Shown: positions 42,331 to 52,399, counted from the stretch's first letter. The stretch is 64,000 nucleotides of DNA from an uncultured Eubacteriales bacterium (GCA_934454405.1 CAKSFN010000012.1:17945-81944), one strand, 5' to 3'. Notes: generated by a model not told the origin, from the sequence alone. Program-made: numbers and translations.

Positions 42331-43626
42331 ATGAAAGAGATAAACGCAAAACTTTTTGATTACATAGAAAACTGTCCGACGGCGTACAACGCGGCGGAGC
42401 ATACCGCAAAAATACTCGAAAACGCAGGATATTCAAAACTTAACGAAGCGACGGCGTGGACGCTTGAAACGGGCAAGGGCTACTATGTGACGAGAAACGG
42501 CTCGTCGCTGATAGCATTCAGAGTTCCGAACGGCGATTTCACGGGATTTATGATGACGGCGGCTCACCTTGATTCGCCGACGTTCAGAATTAAAGAAAAC
42601 GACCGCCTCGAAGACGGCGACTATGTCAAACTCTCGGTTGAGGGCTACGGCGGAATGCTGCGTTCTACTTGGACGGACAGACCTCTTTCGGTCGCGGGCA
42701 GGCTCGTTGTGAAAACCGCAGACGGAATAAAAACCGTGACTGTCGATCTGAAAAAACCCGTTGCGATCATTCCGAATGTTGCCATTCACATGGACAGAAC
42801 GGCAAATGATTCCAAAGGCTACAACACCGCCGTGGATATGCCGCCCCTGTACTCGGTTTCGGGAGAGGAAACGCTTCCTCTGCGCGAAATGCTTGCGAAA
42901 GCGGCAAAAGTCGAAGAAAAAGATATCGTTGCGACGGACGTTTCGGTCTACAATCCGCAACAAGGCGAAGAATTCGGCGGTGTTATATGCGCGCCGAGGC
43001 TTGACGACCTGCAATGCGCGTTTGCTTCGCTTACGGCGTTTCTGAGCGCCGAAAAAGGCGTGGGAATGCCCGTTCTCTGCCTGTTTGACAACGAAGAGGT
43101 CGGAAGTCAGACAAAACAGGGCGCGGCATCGACGTTCCTCTCGGACACACTCGAAAGAATTTGCGCGGCGCTCGGAAAAAGCGACAATTACCGTGAAAAA
43201 ATTGCTTCGGGTTTCCTTGTTTCCTGCGACAACGCGCACGCCGTTCACCCAAACCATCCAGAATATGCGGACAAAAACCATTCGGTTTATATGAACGGCG
43301 GAATAGTTATAAAATACAATGCAAACCAGCGTTATACGACCGACGCGGTTTCGGAGGCGATATTCAAATCGTTCTGCGACAAGGCAGGCGTTAAGACGCA
43401 GTTTTATGCAAACCGCGCGGATATGGCGGGCGGCAGCACACTCGGGAATATCGCGAATACGCAGGTATCGCCGAACACGGTTGACATCGGACTTGCACAG
43501 CTTGCGATGCATTCCGCATACGAAACGGCGGGCGCGGACGACACGCAGGCAATGATATCTGCGCTTACCGCTTTTTTCAAAAGCGGCATTGAAATGAAGG
43601 CGGACGGGGAATACACCCTGCGCTGA
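42331..43626 (+). CDS. apeB: M18 family aminopeptidase
   Basis: The 431-residue metalloaminopeptidase has conserved blocks AAHLDSPTFRIKEN (first Zn His and Asp), DVSVYNPQQGEEFGG, APRLDDLQCAFASLTAFL, LFDNEEVGSQTKQGAAST (Glu pair), and SCDNAHAVHPNHPEYADKNH. The fold is the tetrahedral dodecamer-forming M18 class, cytoplasmic, releasing N-terminal residues from peptides. Length is normal. It is probably cotranscribed with the SPFH gene. Confidence 0.92.
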   Translation: MKEINAKLFDYIENCPTAYNAAEHTAKILENAGYSKLNEATAWTLETGKGYYVTRNGSSLIAFRVPNGDFTGFMMTAAHLDSPTFRIKENDRLEDGDYVKLSVEGYGGMLRSTWTDRPLSVAGRLVVKTADGIKTVTVDLKKPVAIIPNVAIHMDRTANDSKGYNTAVDMPPLYSVSGEETLPLREMLAKAAKVEEKDIVATDVSVYNPQQGEEFGGVICAPRLDDLQCAFASLTAFLSAEKGVGMPVLCLFDNEEVGSQTKQGAASTFLSDTLERICAALGKSDNYREKIASGFLVSCDNAHAVHPNHPEYADKNHSVYMNGGIVIKYNANQRYTTDAVSEAIFKSFCDKAGVKTQFYANRADMAGGSTLGNIANTQVSPNTVDIGLAQLAMHSAYETAGADDTQAMISALTAFFKSGIEMKADGEYTLR

Positions 43627-43685
43627 CGCGTTCGGAGGACTTGTCGAAAATCTTCTGCCGTTGATACCGAAAAAAGAAAAGAAGA

Positions 43686-43723
43686 GGGGCTGTAAAAAAA
43701 ACGCAGGTTTTTTTTTACAGCCC
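43686..43723. terminator. terminator, GGGGCTGTAAAAAA palindrome family
   Basis: GGGCTGTAAAAAAAAC pairs with GTTTTTTTTTTACAGCCC around gcag, between the convergent apeB and pckG genes. Confidence 0.85.
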
Positions 43724-43741
43724 TTCTATATCGGGTATTAA

Positions 43742-45526
43742 TTACTTGTTGAGGTTTGCTTTGAGCATATTAAGCTGCGCTTTGAGCTCTTCGGGAAGCT
43801 TGTCGCCGAATTTCTTGTAATGCTCTTCGATTTCCGCCGCTTCCTTTTCCCAAACATCTTTATCAACTTTAAGAATGGATTTAAGCGTTTCGATGTCCAT
43901 ATCAAGGTCGGTAAGGTCGATGTCTTCCGGTCTCGGAACATAACCTATCGCGGTTTCTTCCGCGTCGGCTTTGCCCTCGCAACGGTCAATGATCCAGTTA
44001 AGAATACGCATATTGTCGCCGAAGCCGGGCCATACGAAGTTGCCCTCATCATCGGTTCTGAACCAGTTGACATTGAAAATCTTGGGAGCCTTGTCGCCGA
44101 GTTTTTTGCCCATTTCGAGCCAGTGACGGAAATAGTCGCCCATATTGTAACCGCAGAACGGAAGCATTGCCATCGGGTCGCGGCGAACCACGCCGACTGC
44201 GCCGGCTGCCGCGGCGGTAGTCTCTGATGCCATTGCGGAGCCGATGAAAACGCCGTTCTCCCAGTCTCTGGACTGATATACGAGCGGAGCGCACTTTGCG
44301 CGGCGACCGCCGAATACGATTGCGGAGATGGGAACGCCCGCGCCCTTGTCAAACTCGGAAGAGATGCAGGGGCAGTTTTCCGCGGGAGCGGTAAACCTTG
44401 AATTCGGATGAGCCGCGTAGGTGGTTTTGTCTGCCTTTACGAACATGGATGACGTCCACGGATTGCCCTTCCAGTCGATCAGTTTTTCGGGAATCTCTTT
44501 GGTCAAGCCTTCCCACCAAACGGTTTTGTCCACGGGATCAAGCGCAACATTTGTGAATATCGCGTTCTTCTTGGTCGAAGCAAGAGCGTTGAAGTTCGAA
44601 TGCTCGTTCGTGCCGGGAGCAACTCCGAAAAAGCCGTTTTCCGGATTTATCGCATAAAGTCTGCCGTCGGGACCTATGCGCATCCACGCAATGTCGTCGC
44701 CGACAGTCCAGACCTTGTATCCCTTTTTGCGGAGATATTCGGGGGGAATAAGCATCGCAAGATTGGTCTTGCCGCAAGCGGACGGGAACGCCGCCGCGAT
44801 ATAATGAATGTCGCCCTGCGGATTTTCAAGGCCGAGAATAAGCATGTGTTCCGCCATCCAGCCCTCTTTCCAACCCTGATAGGAAGCGATTCTCAGAGCA
44901 AAGCACTTTTTGCCGAGAAGAACGTTTCCGCCGTAGCCGGAGTTGACGGAGATGATGGTATTGTCTTCGGGGAACTGGCAGATGTATCTGTTTTCGGGGT
45001 CAATGTCGCACTTACAATGGAGGCATCTTACCCAGTCGTTGCTGTCGCCGAGAACTTCGAGGACTTTCGGGCTGACTCTCGTCATAATTCTCATATTGAG
45101 AACAACATAGATGGAATCCGTTACTTCGACACCTATTTTTGCAAGAGGCGAGCCGATGGGACCCATCGAATACGGAATTATATACATCGTTCTGCCCTTA
45201 TAGCTGCCGCGCGCGATGTTATAAAGTCTTTCATACATTTCTTTCGGGTCGCACCAGTTATTGGTGGGACCTGCGTTTTCCTGCTCGCGGGAGCAGATAA
45301 AAGTTCTGTTTTCAACACGGGCCACATCGTTGGGCTTCGTTCTGTGAAGATAACAGCCGGGAAGTTTTTCTTCGTTCAGTTTGATCATTTCACCCGTTGC
45401 AACAGCTTCCGCTCTGAGAGCGTTTGCCTGCTCTTCGCTGCCGTCTATCCAAACGACGCTGTCGGGATTGGTAAGATTCTTGACTTCGTCAAGCCATGCG
45501 AGAACGGTTTTGTTCGTTGTCGTCAT
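43742..45526 (-). CDS. pckG: phosphoenolpyruvate carboxykinase (GTP)
   Basis: The 594-residue enzyme converts oxaloacetate and GTP to PEP, CO2 and GDP (or the reverse). FPSACGKTNLAML at about residue 246 is the P-loop with the reactive Cys of the GTP class. NSGYGGNVLLGKKCFALRIA, DDIAWMRIGPDGRLYAINPE and the metal-binding His/Asp segment VGDDIAW fit the family. In anaerobes it often fixes CO2 onto PEP to reach oxaloacetate. Its own promoter lies at 45642-45670. Confidence 0.96.
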   Translation of the reverse strand: MTTTNKTVLAWLDEVKNLTNPDSVVWIDGSEEQANALRAEAVATGEMIKLNEEKLPGCYLHRTKPNDVARVENRTFICSREQENAGPTNNWCDPKEMYERLYNIARGSYKGRTMYIIPYSMGPIGSPLAKIGVEVTDSIYVVLNMRIMTRVSPKVLEVLGDSNDWVRCLHCKCDIDPENRYICQFPEDNTIISVNSGYGGNVLLGKKCFALRIASYQGWKEGWMAEHMLILGLENPQGDIHYIAAAFPSACGKTNLAMLIPPEYLRKKGYKVWTVGDDIAWMRIGPDGRLYAINPENGFFGVAPGTNEHSNFNALASTKKNAIFTNVALDPVDKTVWWEGLTKEIPEKLIDWKGNPWTSSMFVKADKTTYAAHPNSRFTAPAENCPCISSEFDKGAGVPISAIVFGGRRAKCAPLVYQSRDWENGVFIGSAMASETTAAAAGAVGVVRRDPMAMLPFCGYNMGDYFRHWLEMGKKLGDKAPKIFNVNWFRTDDEGNFVWPGFGDNMRILNWIIDRCEGKADAEETAIGYVPRPEDIDLTDLDMDIETLKSILKVDKDVWEKEAAEIEEHYKKFGDKLPEELKAQLNMLKANLNK

Positions 45527-45853
45527 ACCGATTACCTCTTATTCCTTAATATTTTTTCTGTTAAAATGTCCTCTCCGTTCGGTCTTTCTCTTTCCGACAG
45601 GAGAATAATTGTCTGTGGTGACCCACATTTTCCACGATAATAGTATACCACAAATTTCCACGCTATTCAATATAGCATTTGTGAATTTTTGTTTGAGAAA
45701 GATTGTTAAAGAATTAACGGACATATTTGCGAAAACCCTTGCAAAAAGCGAACTTACGGAAAACTTTCACCGAAAAATATTCCATTTTATATATAGGATA
45801 TGTTATAATTACATAGGCGTTACAGTTGACGCAATACCATATCGGAGGCTGAA
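45527..45853. other. gene-free divergent promoter region between pckG and queH
   Basis: The pckG promoter is at 45642-45670 on the minus strand. On the plus strand TATAAT at 45804-45809 is 45 bp before queH, with a poor -35. No gene is supported here; the leftover frames lack an RBS. Confidence 0.6.
45642..45670 (-). promoter_or_regulatory. promoter of pckG
   Basis: On the minus strand TTGAAT (45665-45670) and TATACT (45642-45647) are separated by 17 bp, giving a leader of about 110 nt before ATG 45526. Confidence 0.65.
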
Positions 45854-46507
45854 ATGAAAAAAAACTATTCGCAGCAGACGGAAAGAGTACTGTCTGAAAA
45901 AGACGCGCCGACGCTGCTTTTGCATTGTTGCTGCGCGCCGTGTTCTTCAAGCGTGCTCGAAAAACTTGCGGACAGGGCGAAGGTCACCTTTTTTTTCTTC
46001 AATCCGAACATCTCCCCTGCCGGGGAATACGAAAAAAGGGCGGATGAGCTGAAAAGACTTATCGGAGAGATCGACCCGAAATATCCCGTGGAAATTCTTG
46101 AAGCGAAATACGCGCCGCAGGAATTTTTTGACGCGGTGAAAGGGCTTGAAAACATTCCGGAGGGCGGCGAACGCTGTAAAAAATGTTTCGAACTGAGGCT
46201 CGGACAAACCGCGAAAGAGGCGGCGGAGCGAGGCTTCGACCTCTTTGCGACGACTCTGACCGTGTCACCCTTAAAAAACGCGGAAACGCTGAACTCGGTC
46301 GGAGAAGAAAAGGCAAAGGAGTTCGGCGCGAAGTGGCTGCCGTCGGATTTCAAGAAAAAAGACGGATACAAGCGTTCCGTTGAGTTGTCCGCGAAATACG
46401 GACTTTACAGGCAGGATTACTGCGGCTGCGTATTTTCGAAAAAAGAGGCGGAAGAACGAAAAAAGAGAACTGCCGCCGAAAAAGCAAAGACAGGAGAAAA
46501 CAAATGA
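45854..46507 (+). CDS. queH: epoxyqueuosine reductase QueH
   Basis: A 217-residue protein starting at ATG 45854 (ATCGGAGGCTGAA). LLLHCCCAPCSSSVLE (Cys 25, 26, 27 and 30) and DYCGCVFSKKEAEERKKR at about residues 189-206 are the Cys signature of the QueH (DUF208) class, which reduces epoxyqueuosine to queuosine in tRNA with an Fe-S cluster. No other queuosine genes are in the window, so the cell may salvage the base or encode the rest elsewhere. Confidence 0.92.
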   Translation: MKKNYSQQTERVLSEKDAPTLLLHCCCAPCSSSVLEKLADRAKVTFFFFNPNISPAGEYEKRADELKRLIGEIDPKYPVEILEAKYAPQEFFDAVKGLENIPEGGERCKKCFELRLGQTAKEAAERGFDLFATTLTVSPLKNAETLNSVGEEKAKEFGAKWLPSDFKKKDGYKRSVELSAKYGLYRQDYCGCVFSKKEAEERKKRTAAEKAKTGENK

Positions 46508-48615
46508 AAAAAATTATCGCGACAATACTTTTTCTGGTGCTTTCGCTCACGCTGACGGCGGCGTGCGAAAAAAGAGGAGGAGAACCGTTGAAAATCGACA
46601 ATGTGTATATCGTTCCGAACACGGAAAGCGTTCTGCGGGACGAAGTTCCGACAAAAACGGAAAACGGCGGTCTGACCGCGGCGCTTGCAAAAAACGAGAG
46701 CGAGGGAATGCAATTTCTGCTCCGTTTTGACAGCGATGTGAAGAATGTCAAGGTCAATGTTTCGGATATTTCGAACGAAAACGGCGACAAACTCGATTTC
46801 ACGCTTTACAGACAGCGTTATATCGAGGTTTCGGAGGAACGTTTTCCGACAAAGCCGGGATTTTATCCCGATGCGCTCATACCGATGTTTGACGGCTCGG
46901 ACGGCAAGGCGGCGAACGACATCTGCAACATCGATGCGGGCAAAAATCAGGGTTATTGGATAACCGTCCGCTCGGCGCAGACGCAGTCGGCAGGCAAATA
47001 TACCGGAAAGGTCAGCGTTACGTTTGACGGAGGCGAAAGAGAAATTCCCGTCAGCGTCGAAGTATGGGATTTTGCGCTTCCCGTCAAAAGTTCGATGCAA
47101 ACGAATTTCTTACATCATTGGGACAATAACTATTATGAAGATGTCGGCATATCGAGCAAAGAGATGAACCGAATGGTTTGGGAATTTTTCCTCGATTACC
47201 GCATTTCGGGCAACTATATGTTTTTCATCGAATACGACGGCTACGGCGCGGACTTAGAAAACTACGTCAAGTCGATGAAAGAATTTGTCGATGAACACCC
47301 TGAGATAACACACGTTCAACTCCTGCTTCATCAATGGGATTACAGCGGCACGGTAGACCCCGAGGCGATGGCGAACAACTCTAACAACAAATACACCTAT
47401 GAGCTGCTGAAACGGTACGGGCTGACAGATATCGCTTCCTATTATGTGGTGGACGAGCCGTCGGACACGGAAGCGAACGAAAAACTTATAAAAGACCTTG
47501 CGGCGGGAATAAGCGGCTTTGCGCCCGATATAAAAAATATCGTAACCACTCACAATCCGAAATATAACGGATATATTTCGTGCTGGTGTCCGCTTTGGAA
47601 TATGATAGACAAAAGCTTTGTTGCGGAAAAACAGGCGCTAAGCGAACACGTTTGGTGGTACGGATGTGCTGTTCCCGCGGCGCCGTATCCGACATATCAT
47701 CTCAACGATAATCTGCTTTCGCCGCGCATAGTGCATTGGATGCAAAAAGATTACGGAGTTGAGGGAGAACTTTATTGGGCTACTACGCTTTTTGATTACT
47801 ACAAAGGCGGCGGCAACTATGTTGCCAGAGACGTGTGGACAAACCCATACACCTCGGAAGGTCTTCCGGGAGACGGCTATCTTTGCTATCCGGGCAAAGA
47901 GGGCGACGGCATAGTCGGCAGAAATATGCTCGTTCCGACATTGAGACTTGAAGCGATACGCGACGGGCTTGAGGATTACGAATATCTGACGCTTGCGGAA
48001 GCAAAAATGCAGAAATTCATCGAAAAATATTCGATAGACGCAGATGCGAAAGAACTCCTTTCGACGTACACTCAGGCGCTGTTCAGAAGCGTCGGAGATT
48101 ACGAGCATGACTCTTCCCTGCTGACGCAGATGAGAAAACTCATCGCGGAGTATCTGCTCAGCGACGATACAACGCTTGTTACGACAAAAGTGAATGAGGA
48201 CGGCTCGAACACGGTAACGGTCTATTCCGAAAATTATATAAAGGTTTCGGCAAACGGCAGGGACTTTGAAAAAGAAGCAAAGAACGGATATTTCGTATAT
48301 GCGCTGACTGTGCCGAAGTCCGAAAACATCGAAAAGATAACCGTCACGGTCGGTGATAAGACCGTCGAAAGATTTCTCGGCGTTGCGGAATGCTCGCACG
48401 AGCTGAAAAAAGTTGACGAAGTTATCGCCGAATGCGAAAAGAGCGGCAGCTGCGAATACTATATCTGCGAAAAGTGCGCGGTGCGGTTTTACGACGCGGC
48501 GGGAGAAGAACGCATAGACAACATAGAAGACATTGTCGAGCCGAAACTCGGCCATCACACGGACGACAACGAAGACGGCATTTGCGACGTGTGCGGCAAG
48601 AAAACGGAAGAATAG
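46504..48615 (+). CDS. lipoprotein with DUF4091 glycoside-hydrolase-like domain
   Basis: Overlaps the queH stop by 4 bp. The 703-residue precursor has a lipoprotein signal (LSLTLTAACEK, lipidated Cys 21). A beta-sandwich (residues about 30-185) and a long TIM-barrel-like region follow, ending with LRLEAIRDGLEDYEYLTLAE, the hallmark of DUF4091, related to GH123-type enzymes. WYVVDEP-like DIASYYVVDEPSDTEANEKL holds candidate acids. The last 75 residues are Cys-rich (CSHELKK, CEYYICEKCAVRF, DNEDGICDVCGKK), likely a metal-stabilised tail. It probably cleaves surface or host glycans containing N-acetylhexosamine, though that activity is inferred from relatives. Confidence 0.82.
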   Translation: MKKIIATILFLVLSLTLTAACEKRGGEPLKIDNVYIVPNTESVLRDEVPTKTENGGLTAALAKNESEGMQFLLRFDSDVKNVKVNVSDISNENGDKLDFTLYRQRYIEVSEERFPTKPGFYPDALIPMFDGSDGKAANDICNIDAGKNQGYWITVRSAQTQSAGKYTGKVSVTFDGGEREIPVSVEVWDFALPVKSSMQTNFLHHWDNNYYEDVGISSKEMNRMVWEFFLDYRISGNYMFFIEYDGYGADLENYVKSMKEFVDEHPEITHVQLLLHQWDYSGTVDPEAMANNSNNKYTYELLKRYGLTDIASYYVVDEPSDTEANEKLIKDLAAGISGFAPDIKNIVTTHNPKYNGYISCWCPLWNMIDKSFVAEKQALSEHVWWYGCAVPAAPYPTYHLNDNLLSPRIVHWMQKDYGVEGELYWATTLFDYYKGGGNYVARDVWTNPYTSEGLPGDGYLCYPGKEGDGIVGRNMLVPTLRLEAIRDGLEDYEYLTLAEAKMQKFIEKYSIDADAKELLSTYTQALFRSVGDYEHDSSLLTQMRKLIAEYLLSDDTTLVTTKVNEDGSNTVTVYSENYIKVSANGRDFEKEAKNGYFVYALTVPKSENIEKITVTVGDKTVERFLGVAECSHELKKVDEVIAECEKSGSCEYYICEKCAVRFYDAAGEERIDNIEDIVEPKLGHHTDDNEDGICDVCGKKTEE

Positions 48616-48626
48616 AAAAGAATAAA

Positions 48627-48659
48627 AAAATGCTTCGGCCTTTCGGTCGGAGCATTTTT
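48627..48659. terminator. bidirectional terminator
   Basis: AAAAATGCTTCGGCC and GGTCGGAGCATTTTT pair around tttc between the convergent DUF4091 and tcdA genes. Confidence 0.85.
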
Positions 48660-48667
48660 AATACATA

Positions 48668-49369
48668 TTATTCAATTTCCAACAATGTGCGTATGACCTC
48701 TCCCGCACAAATCATGCCCGCGACGGGAGGAACAAAAGATATGCTGCCCGGGGTCTGCTTTCTTTTCGACGGGTCGGGAGCGGGCGCTTTCGGGTCGGCT
48801 TTCGAATAAACGACTTTCAGTTTTTTGACGCCGCGTTTACGAAGTTCCCTGCGCATGACGCGCGCCAAGCGGCAGGTATCGGTCTTGTTTATGTCCGTCA
48901 CGCAGAATTTTGTCGCGTCAAGCCTGTTGCCCGTTCCCATACAGCTTATGCAGGGAACGCCGAGGCGTTCGCAACGAACAGCTATCTCGATTTTGGCAGT
49001 TACCGTGTCCACAGCGTCAACAACAAAGTCGCAAACCGAAAGGTCTATTTCATCCGCATTGTCCGGCATATAGAACATTTCGTATGTTTCCACTTTCGCC
49101 GACGGGTTAATATCAAGAACACGCGCTTTCGCGACTTCTGTCTTCTTTTTTCCGAGCGTCGAATGCAGCGCCACAAGTTGGCGGTTGATGTTCGACTCGG
49201 AAACGGTATCGTTGTCAATTAGAATAAGCCGTCCTATCCCGCCGCGCGCAAGCGCTTCGCAGACGAACGAGCCCACGCCGCCGAGGCCGAACACGGCAAC
49301 AGTTTTTTTTGAGAGTTTTTCAACGCCGTCCTCGCCGACGAGCAGCGCTTCTCTTTCAAAAATACTCAT
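48668..49369 (-). CDS. tcdA: tRNA threonylcarbamoyladenosine dehydratase TcdA
   Basis: The 233-residue ThiF/HesA-type adenylating enzyme has a Rossmann loop VAVFGLGGVGSFVCEALARG at residue 25, DNDTVSESNINRQLVALHST, and CDFVVDAVDTVTAKIEI. These are the TcdA (CsdL) blocks; the enzyme cyclises t6A37 of tRNA to ct6A. The downstream end shows the usual SISFVPPVAGMICAGEVIRT. It starts at the end of der (GGATAAATAATG). Confidence 0.93.
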   Translation of the reverse strand: MSIFEREALLVGEDGVEKLSKKTVAVFGLGGVGSFVCEALARGGIGRLILIDNDTVSESNINRQLVALHSTLGKKKTEVAKARVLDINPSAKVETYEMFYMPDNADEIDLSVCDFVVDAVDTVTAKIEIAVRCERLGVPCISCMGTGNRLDATKFCVTDINKTDTCRLARVMRRELRKRGVKKLKVVYSKADPKAPAPDPSKRKQTPGSISFVPPVAGMICAGEVIRTLLEIE

Positions 49370-50691
49370 TATTTATCCTTTTCGTTCTTCTCGCGAACGA
49401 TAAAGCGTATCGGTGTGCCTTCAAGTCCGAAAGTCTGTCTTATCTGGTTTTCAAGATATCTCTGATATGAAAAATGGAACAGATCGGCGTCGTTGCAGAA
49501 AGCCACGAACGTCGGCGGATTTGTTGCGGGCTGTGTCATATAGAATATCTTCAAACGCTTGCCCTTGTCGGTCGGCGGCTGAACCTTTGTTGTCGCGTCC
49601 GCAAGAACGTCGTTCAGAACGCCCGTCGAAATGCGTCTGCCGTGCTGTTCGTGGACATAATTAATAAGTTCGTAAAGTTTCTCAACACGCTGTCCCGTTT
49701 TTGCCGAGATAAATATAACGGGAGCGTAGGACATATATTTCAGATCCTCAACGACTTTTTCCTTTATCTTATTCATCGTTTTATCGTCTTTTTCGACCGC
49801 GTCCCATTTGTTCACGACGATAACGGACGCCTTGCCGCGCTCATGCGCAAAGCCCGCGATTTTGGTGTCCTGCTCGGTAACGCCCTCGTTGGCGTCTATC
49901 ATAATAAGAACAACGTCCGCGCGGTCGACCGCCATATACGAGCGAACAACGCTGTAACGCTCGATATTCTCGTTGACCTTGCTCTTTTTGCGAAGTCCCG
50001 CCGTATCGATGAACACAAACTTGCCGTACTTGTTTTCTTTAACGGAATCAACGGCGTCGCGGGTCGTGCCTGGGATATCGGAAACAAGCATACGTTTTTC
50101 GCCGAGAATATAGTTGACAAGCGACGATTTTCCGACATTCGGCTTACCTATCAGAGCAACCTTTATCGCGCCCTCGTATTCGGGTTCTTCGGGAGCGTTG
50201 CGAAGTTCTTTTACAACCTCGTCAAGCAGATCCCCTATTCCGAGACCGTGAACGGCGGAAACGCCGAACGGATCGCCGAGACCGAGATTATAAAACTCAT
50301 AGATTTCCGGAGGTTCGGCGCCCGGTCTGTCAACCTTGTTGACGCAGAGAACGACCTTTTTGTTCGCTTTGAGCAGCATCTGCGCAACCTCCGCGTCGGT
50401 CGAGGTCATACCGGATTGGATATCGACAACCATAATAACGACGTCCGCCTTGTCTATCGCCACCTGCGCCTGCGCGCGCATCTGCGACAGAATAACGTCG
50501 TTCGTTCTCGGTTCGATACCGCCCGTATCGACAAGCGTGAATTTTACGCCGTTCCATTCGGTGTCGCAATAAATGCGGTCGCGTGTAACGCCGGGAGTAT
50601 CCTCCACTATCGAAAGTCTTTGATTGACTATTTTATTAAAAAGCGACGACTTCCCCACATTGGGTCTGCCGACAACGGCAACGACAGCCAT
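49369..50691 (-). CDS. der: ribosome biogenesis GTPase Der (EngA)
   Basis: ATG 50691 (GAGG 8 bp upstream) gives 440 residues. Two tandem GTPase domains are visible, GRPNVGKSSLFNK with DTPGVT and DTGGIE at the start, and GKPNVGKSSLVNY with DIPGTTRD and DTAGLRKKSK in the second, then a KH-like C-terminal domain. It acts in assembly of the 50S subunit. It lies 5 bp after the DUF512 gene, an association common in clostridial genomes. Confidence 0.95.
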   Translation of the reverse strand: MAVVAVVGRPNVGKSSLFNKIVNQRLSIVEDTPGVTRDRIYCDTEWNGVKFTLVDTGGIEPRTNDVILSQMRAQAQVAIDKADVVIMVVDIQSGMTSTDAEVAQMLLKANKKVVLCVNKVDRPGAEPPEIYEFYNLGLGDPFGVSAVHGLGIGDLLDEVVKELRNAPEEPEYEGAIKVALIGKPNVGKSSLVNYILGEKRMLVSDIPGTTRDAVDSVKENKYGKFVFIDTAGLRKKSKVNENIERYSVVRSYMAVDRADVVLIMIDANEGVTEQDTKIAGFAHERGKASVIVVNKWDAVEKDDKTMNKIKEKVVEDLKYMSYAPVIFISAKTGQRVEKLYELINYVHEQHGRRISTGVLNDVLADATTKVQPPTDKGKRLKIFYMTQPATNPPTFVAFCNDADLFHFSYQRYLENQIRQTFGLEGTPIRFIVREKNEKDK

Positions 50692-50696
50692 ATCTT

Positions 50697-52010
50697 CTAA
50701 CCTCTTTTCTTTGAATGTTTTACGCAATACTCAACGGCGTCCAAAAGTCCCTCGGCGCCGTCTGACGCAACGCGCACGGGAACGGAAAGTTCTCTTTCAA
50801 CGTCCGAAACGGTCAGATCGTCAAGGAACGTATCGTCACGGAGCATAACGTCGGGAATTATCAGATATTCACCGAGGTCTTTGCCTTTTAACTGCGCGAT
50901 TATATCCGTTGCGGTCAAAAGCCCCGCAACCGTTATCGTGCGTCCGAAGTAGTCGTTGTATATGGTATATAATGTATAATCAAGTCCGGGGTATTTACCC
51001 GAAAGCGTTTTTAACGCGCCGTCTATCGTTTCGGCGGCGGCAACGCCGGTGACAAGGGAAACCCTCGCTTTTGAAGCGTTCGGCTTTTTCTCCCCGGAAT
51101 AATATGCAAAATCGTCCTTGAAGCAGGAAAGCATTCCCACGCCGTTTTCATATTGTTCCATATCTTCGTAAAAAGAGACATCGGGAACGGGAATCTCGGC
51201 TTTCAGATAAAACTCGTCCGCGCCGTAAAAGATGCGCGTTCCGTATTTTTCAAGGCATTCGTCTCCGACTTCGTTGATACGCACGAGCGCGTCCGTCGCG
51301 GTCTCTTTGGTAAAAGGAACAAGGTGCGTAAGCCCGTCGCGGAACTTTGTCAGCCCGACGGGAACGACGGATACGCTTGAAACCGCGGGATAAAGCGACG
51401 CAAGGTCGCGTAAGGATTTCGTAAGCCCGTCGCCGTCGTTTATACCCGGGCAAAGGACTATCTGACAGCGCAGATTTATTCCCGCATCTTTCAGTTTACG
51501 CAGATTTTTCATAATATCTTTCGCACGCGGGTTGCGAAGCATTTTATATCTCGTTTCGGGGTCGGTAGAATGGACCGAAATATTGAGAGGAGAAACGTGA
51601 AGCTCGCAGATACGGTCGATTTCTCCGTCGTCCGCGTTGGTCAGCGTCACATAATTGCCGTACACAAGCGAAAGGCGGAAATCGTCGTCCTTGAAATAAA
51701 GAGTGTCGCGCATGGCGGGCGGCATCTGGTCTATGAAACAGAAAACGCATTTATTTTTGCAGCTGCGCTGTTTGTCCATCAGAAAATTCGAAAAAACAAA
51801 GCCGAGATCACCCTCGCATTCTGCCGAAAAGCGAAGCTGTTCTCCGTTGCGGCGGACAACAACGGAAATTTTGCCCGATATATCCGTCGTTTCATACATA
51901 TAATCCAGCACGTCGCGGATTTTTCTTCCGTTTACGCTGACAAGCTCGTCGCCGTCCTTGATTTTTCCGTAAAAAGGACTTTTTCCGTCAACGGAAATTA
52001 TTTTTGCCAT
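50697..52010 (-). CDS. DUF512 protein, PDZ plus radical-SAM-like Fe-S domain
   Basis: ATG 52010 (GGAGAGAG upstream) gives 437 residues. Residues 1-60 are PDZ-like (GKIKDGDELVSVNGRKIRDV). Cys 84, 88 and 91 in CKNKCVFC match a radical-SAM CxxxCxxC motif, followed by a TIM-barrel-like stretch (LSLVYGNYVTLTNADD, SPLNISVHSTDPETR). Residues about 270-437 are DUF512. The family is widespread in Clostridia beside der, and its reaction is not established. Confidence 0.85.
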   Translation of the reverse strand: MAKIISVDGKSPFYGKIKDGDELVSVNGRKIRDVLDYMYETTDISGKISVVVRRNGEQLRFSAECEGDLGFVFSNFLMDKQRSCKNKCVFCFIDQMPPAMRDTLYFKDDDFRLSLVYGNYVTLTNADDGEIDRICELHVSPLNISVHSTDPETRYKMLRNPRAKDIMKNLRKLKDAGINLRCQIVLCPGINDGDGLTKSLRDLASLYPAVSSVSVVPVGLTKFRDGLTHLVPFTKETATDALVRINEVGDECLEKYGTRIFYGADEFYLKAEIPVPDVSFYEDMEQYENGVGMLSCFKDDFAYYSGEKKPNASKARVSLVTGVAAAETIDGALKTLSGKYPGLDYTLYTIYNDYFGRTITVAGLLTATDIIAQLKGKDLGEYLIIPDVMLRDDTFLDDLTVSDVERELSVPVRVASDGAEGLLDAVEYCVKHSKKRG

Positions 52011-52213
52011 AAACTCTCTCCATAGATTGAAAACGCTCTTACCCCGCTTGTTTTTTCGCCCCGTCTTTTGCAAAAGCTCTGTGAGCGGGCGATAAAACTC
52101 CGGTTATACTCAGAAAAAATGATTAAAGGGAAAACACTGCGCGCACTTACAGAAAAGCACACCGATGTTTTCCCATCAACAATCATTTTCCGAAAACGTC
52201 CGAAGGCGTTTTA

Positions 52214-52399
52214 TCATTCGGCGTCGACCTTAATAACCTGTTTGCCGTTATAGTAGCCGCAGGCCTTGCAAACTCTGTGCGACAAAACCGCCTCGCCGCA
52301 ATGAGAACACTTAACTATGCCGGGCATATCAAGCTTCCACGTGCTGGATCTTCTCTTGTGCTTTCTCTGTTTGGAAATTCTGTTCTTCGGAGCTATCAT
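52214..52399 (-). CDS. rpmF: 50S ribosomal protein L32, zinc-binding form
   Basis: A 61-residue basic protein. MIAPKNRISKQRKHKRRSST is the N-terminal signature, and KCSHCGEAVL with VCKACGYYNG gives the CxxC...CxxC zinc site. It lies just after yceD on the same strand, the usual yceD-rpmF arrangement; GGGAGGTG is the RBS. Confidence 0.95.
   Translation of the reverse strand: MIAPKNRISKQRKHKRRSSTWKLDMPGIVKCSHCGEAVLSHRVCKACGYYNGKQVIKVDAE

Noticed and set aside
42433..43512. 359-residue minus-strand frame
   Set aside because: Antisense to the M18 aminopeptidase, with no homology and no RBS.
49474..50700. 408-residue plus-strand frame
   Set aside because: Antisense to der; long frames here result from the codon bias of the real gene.
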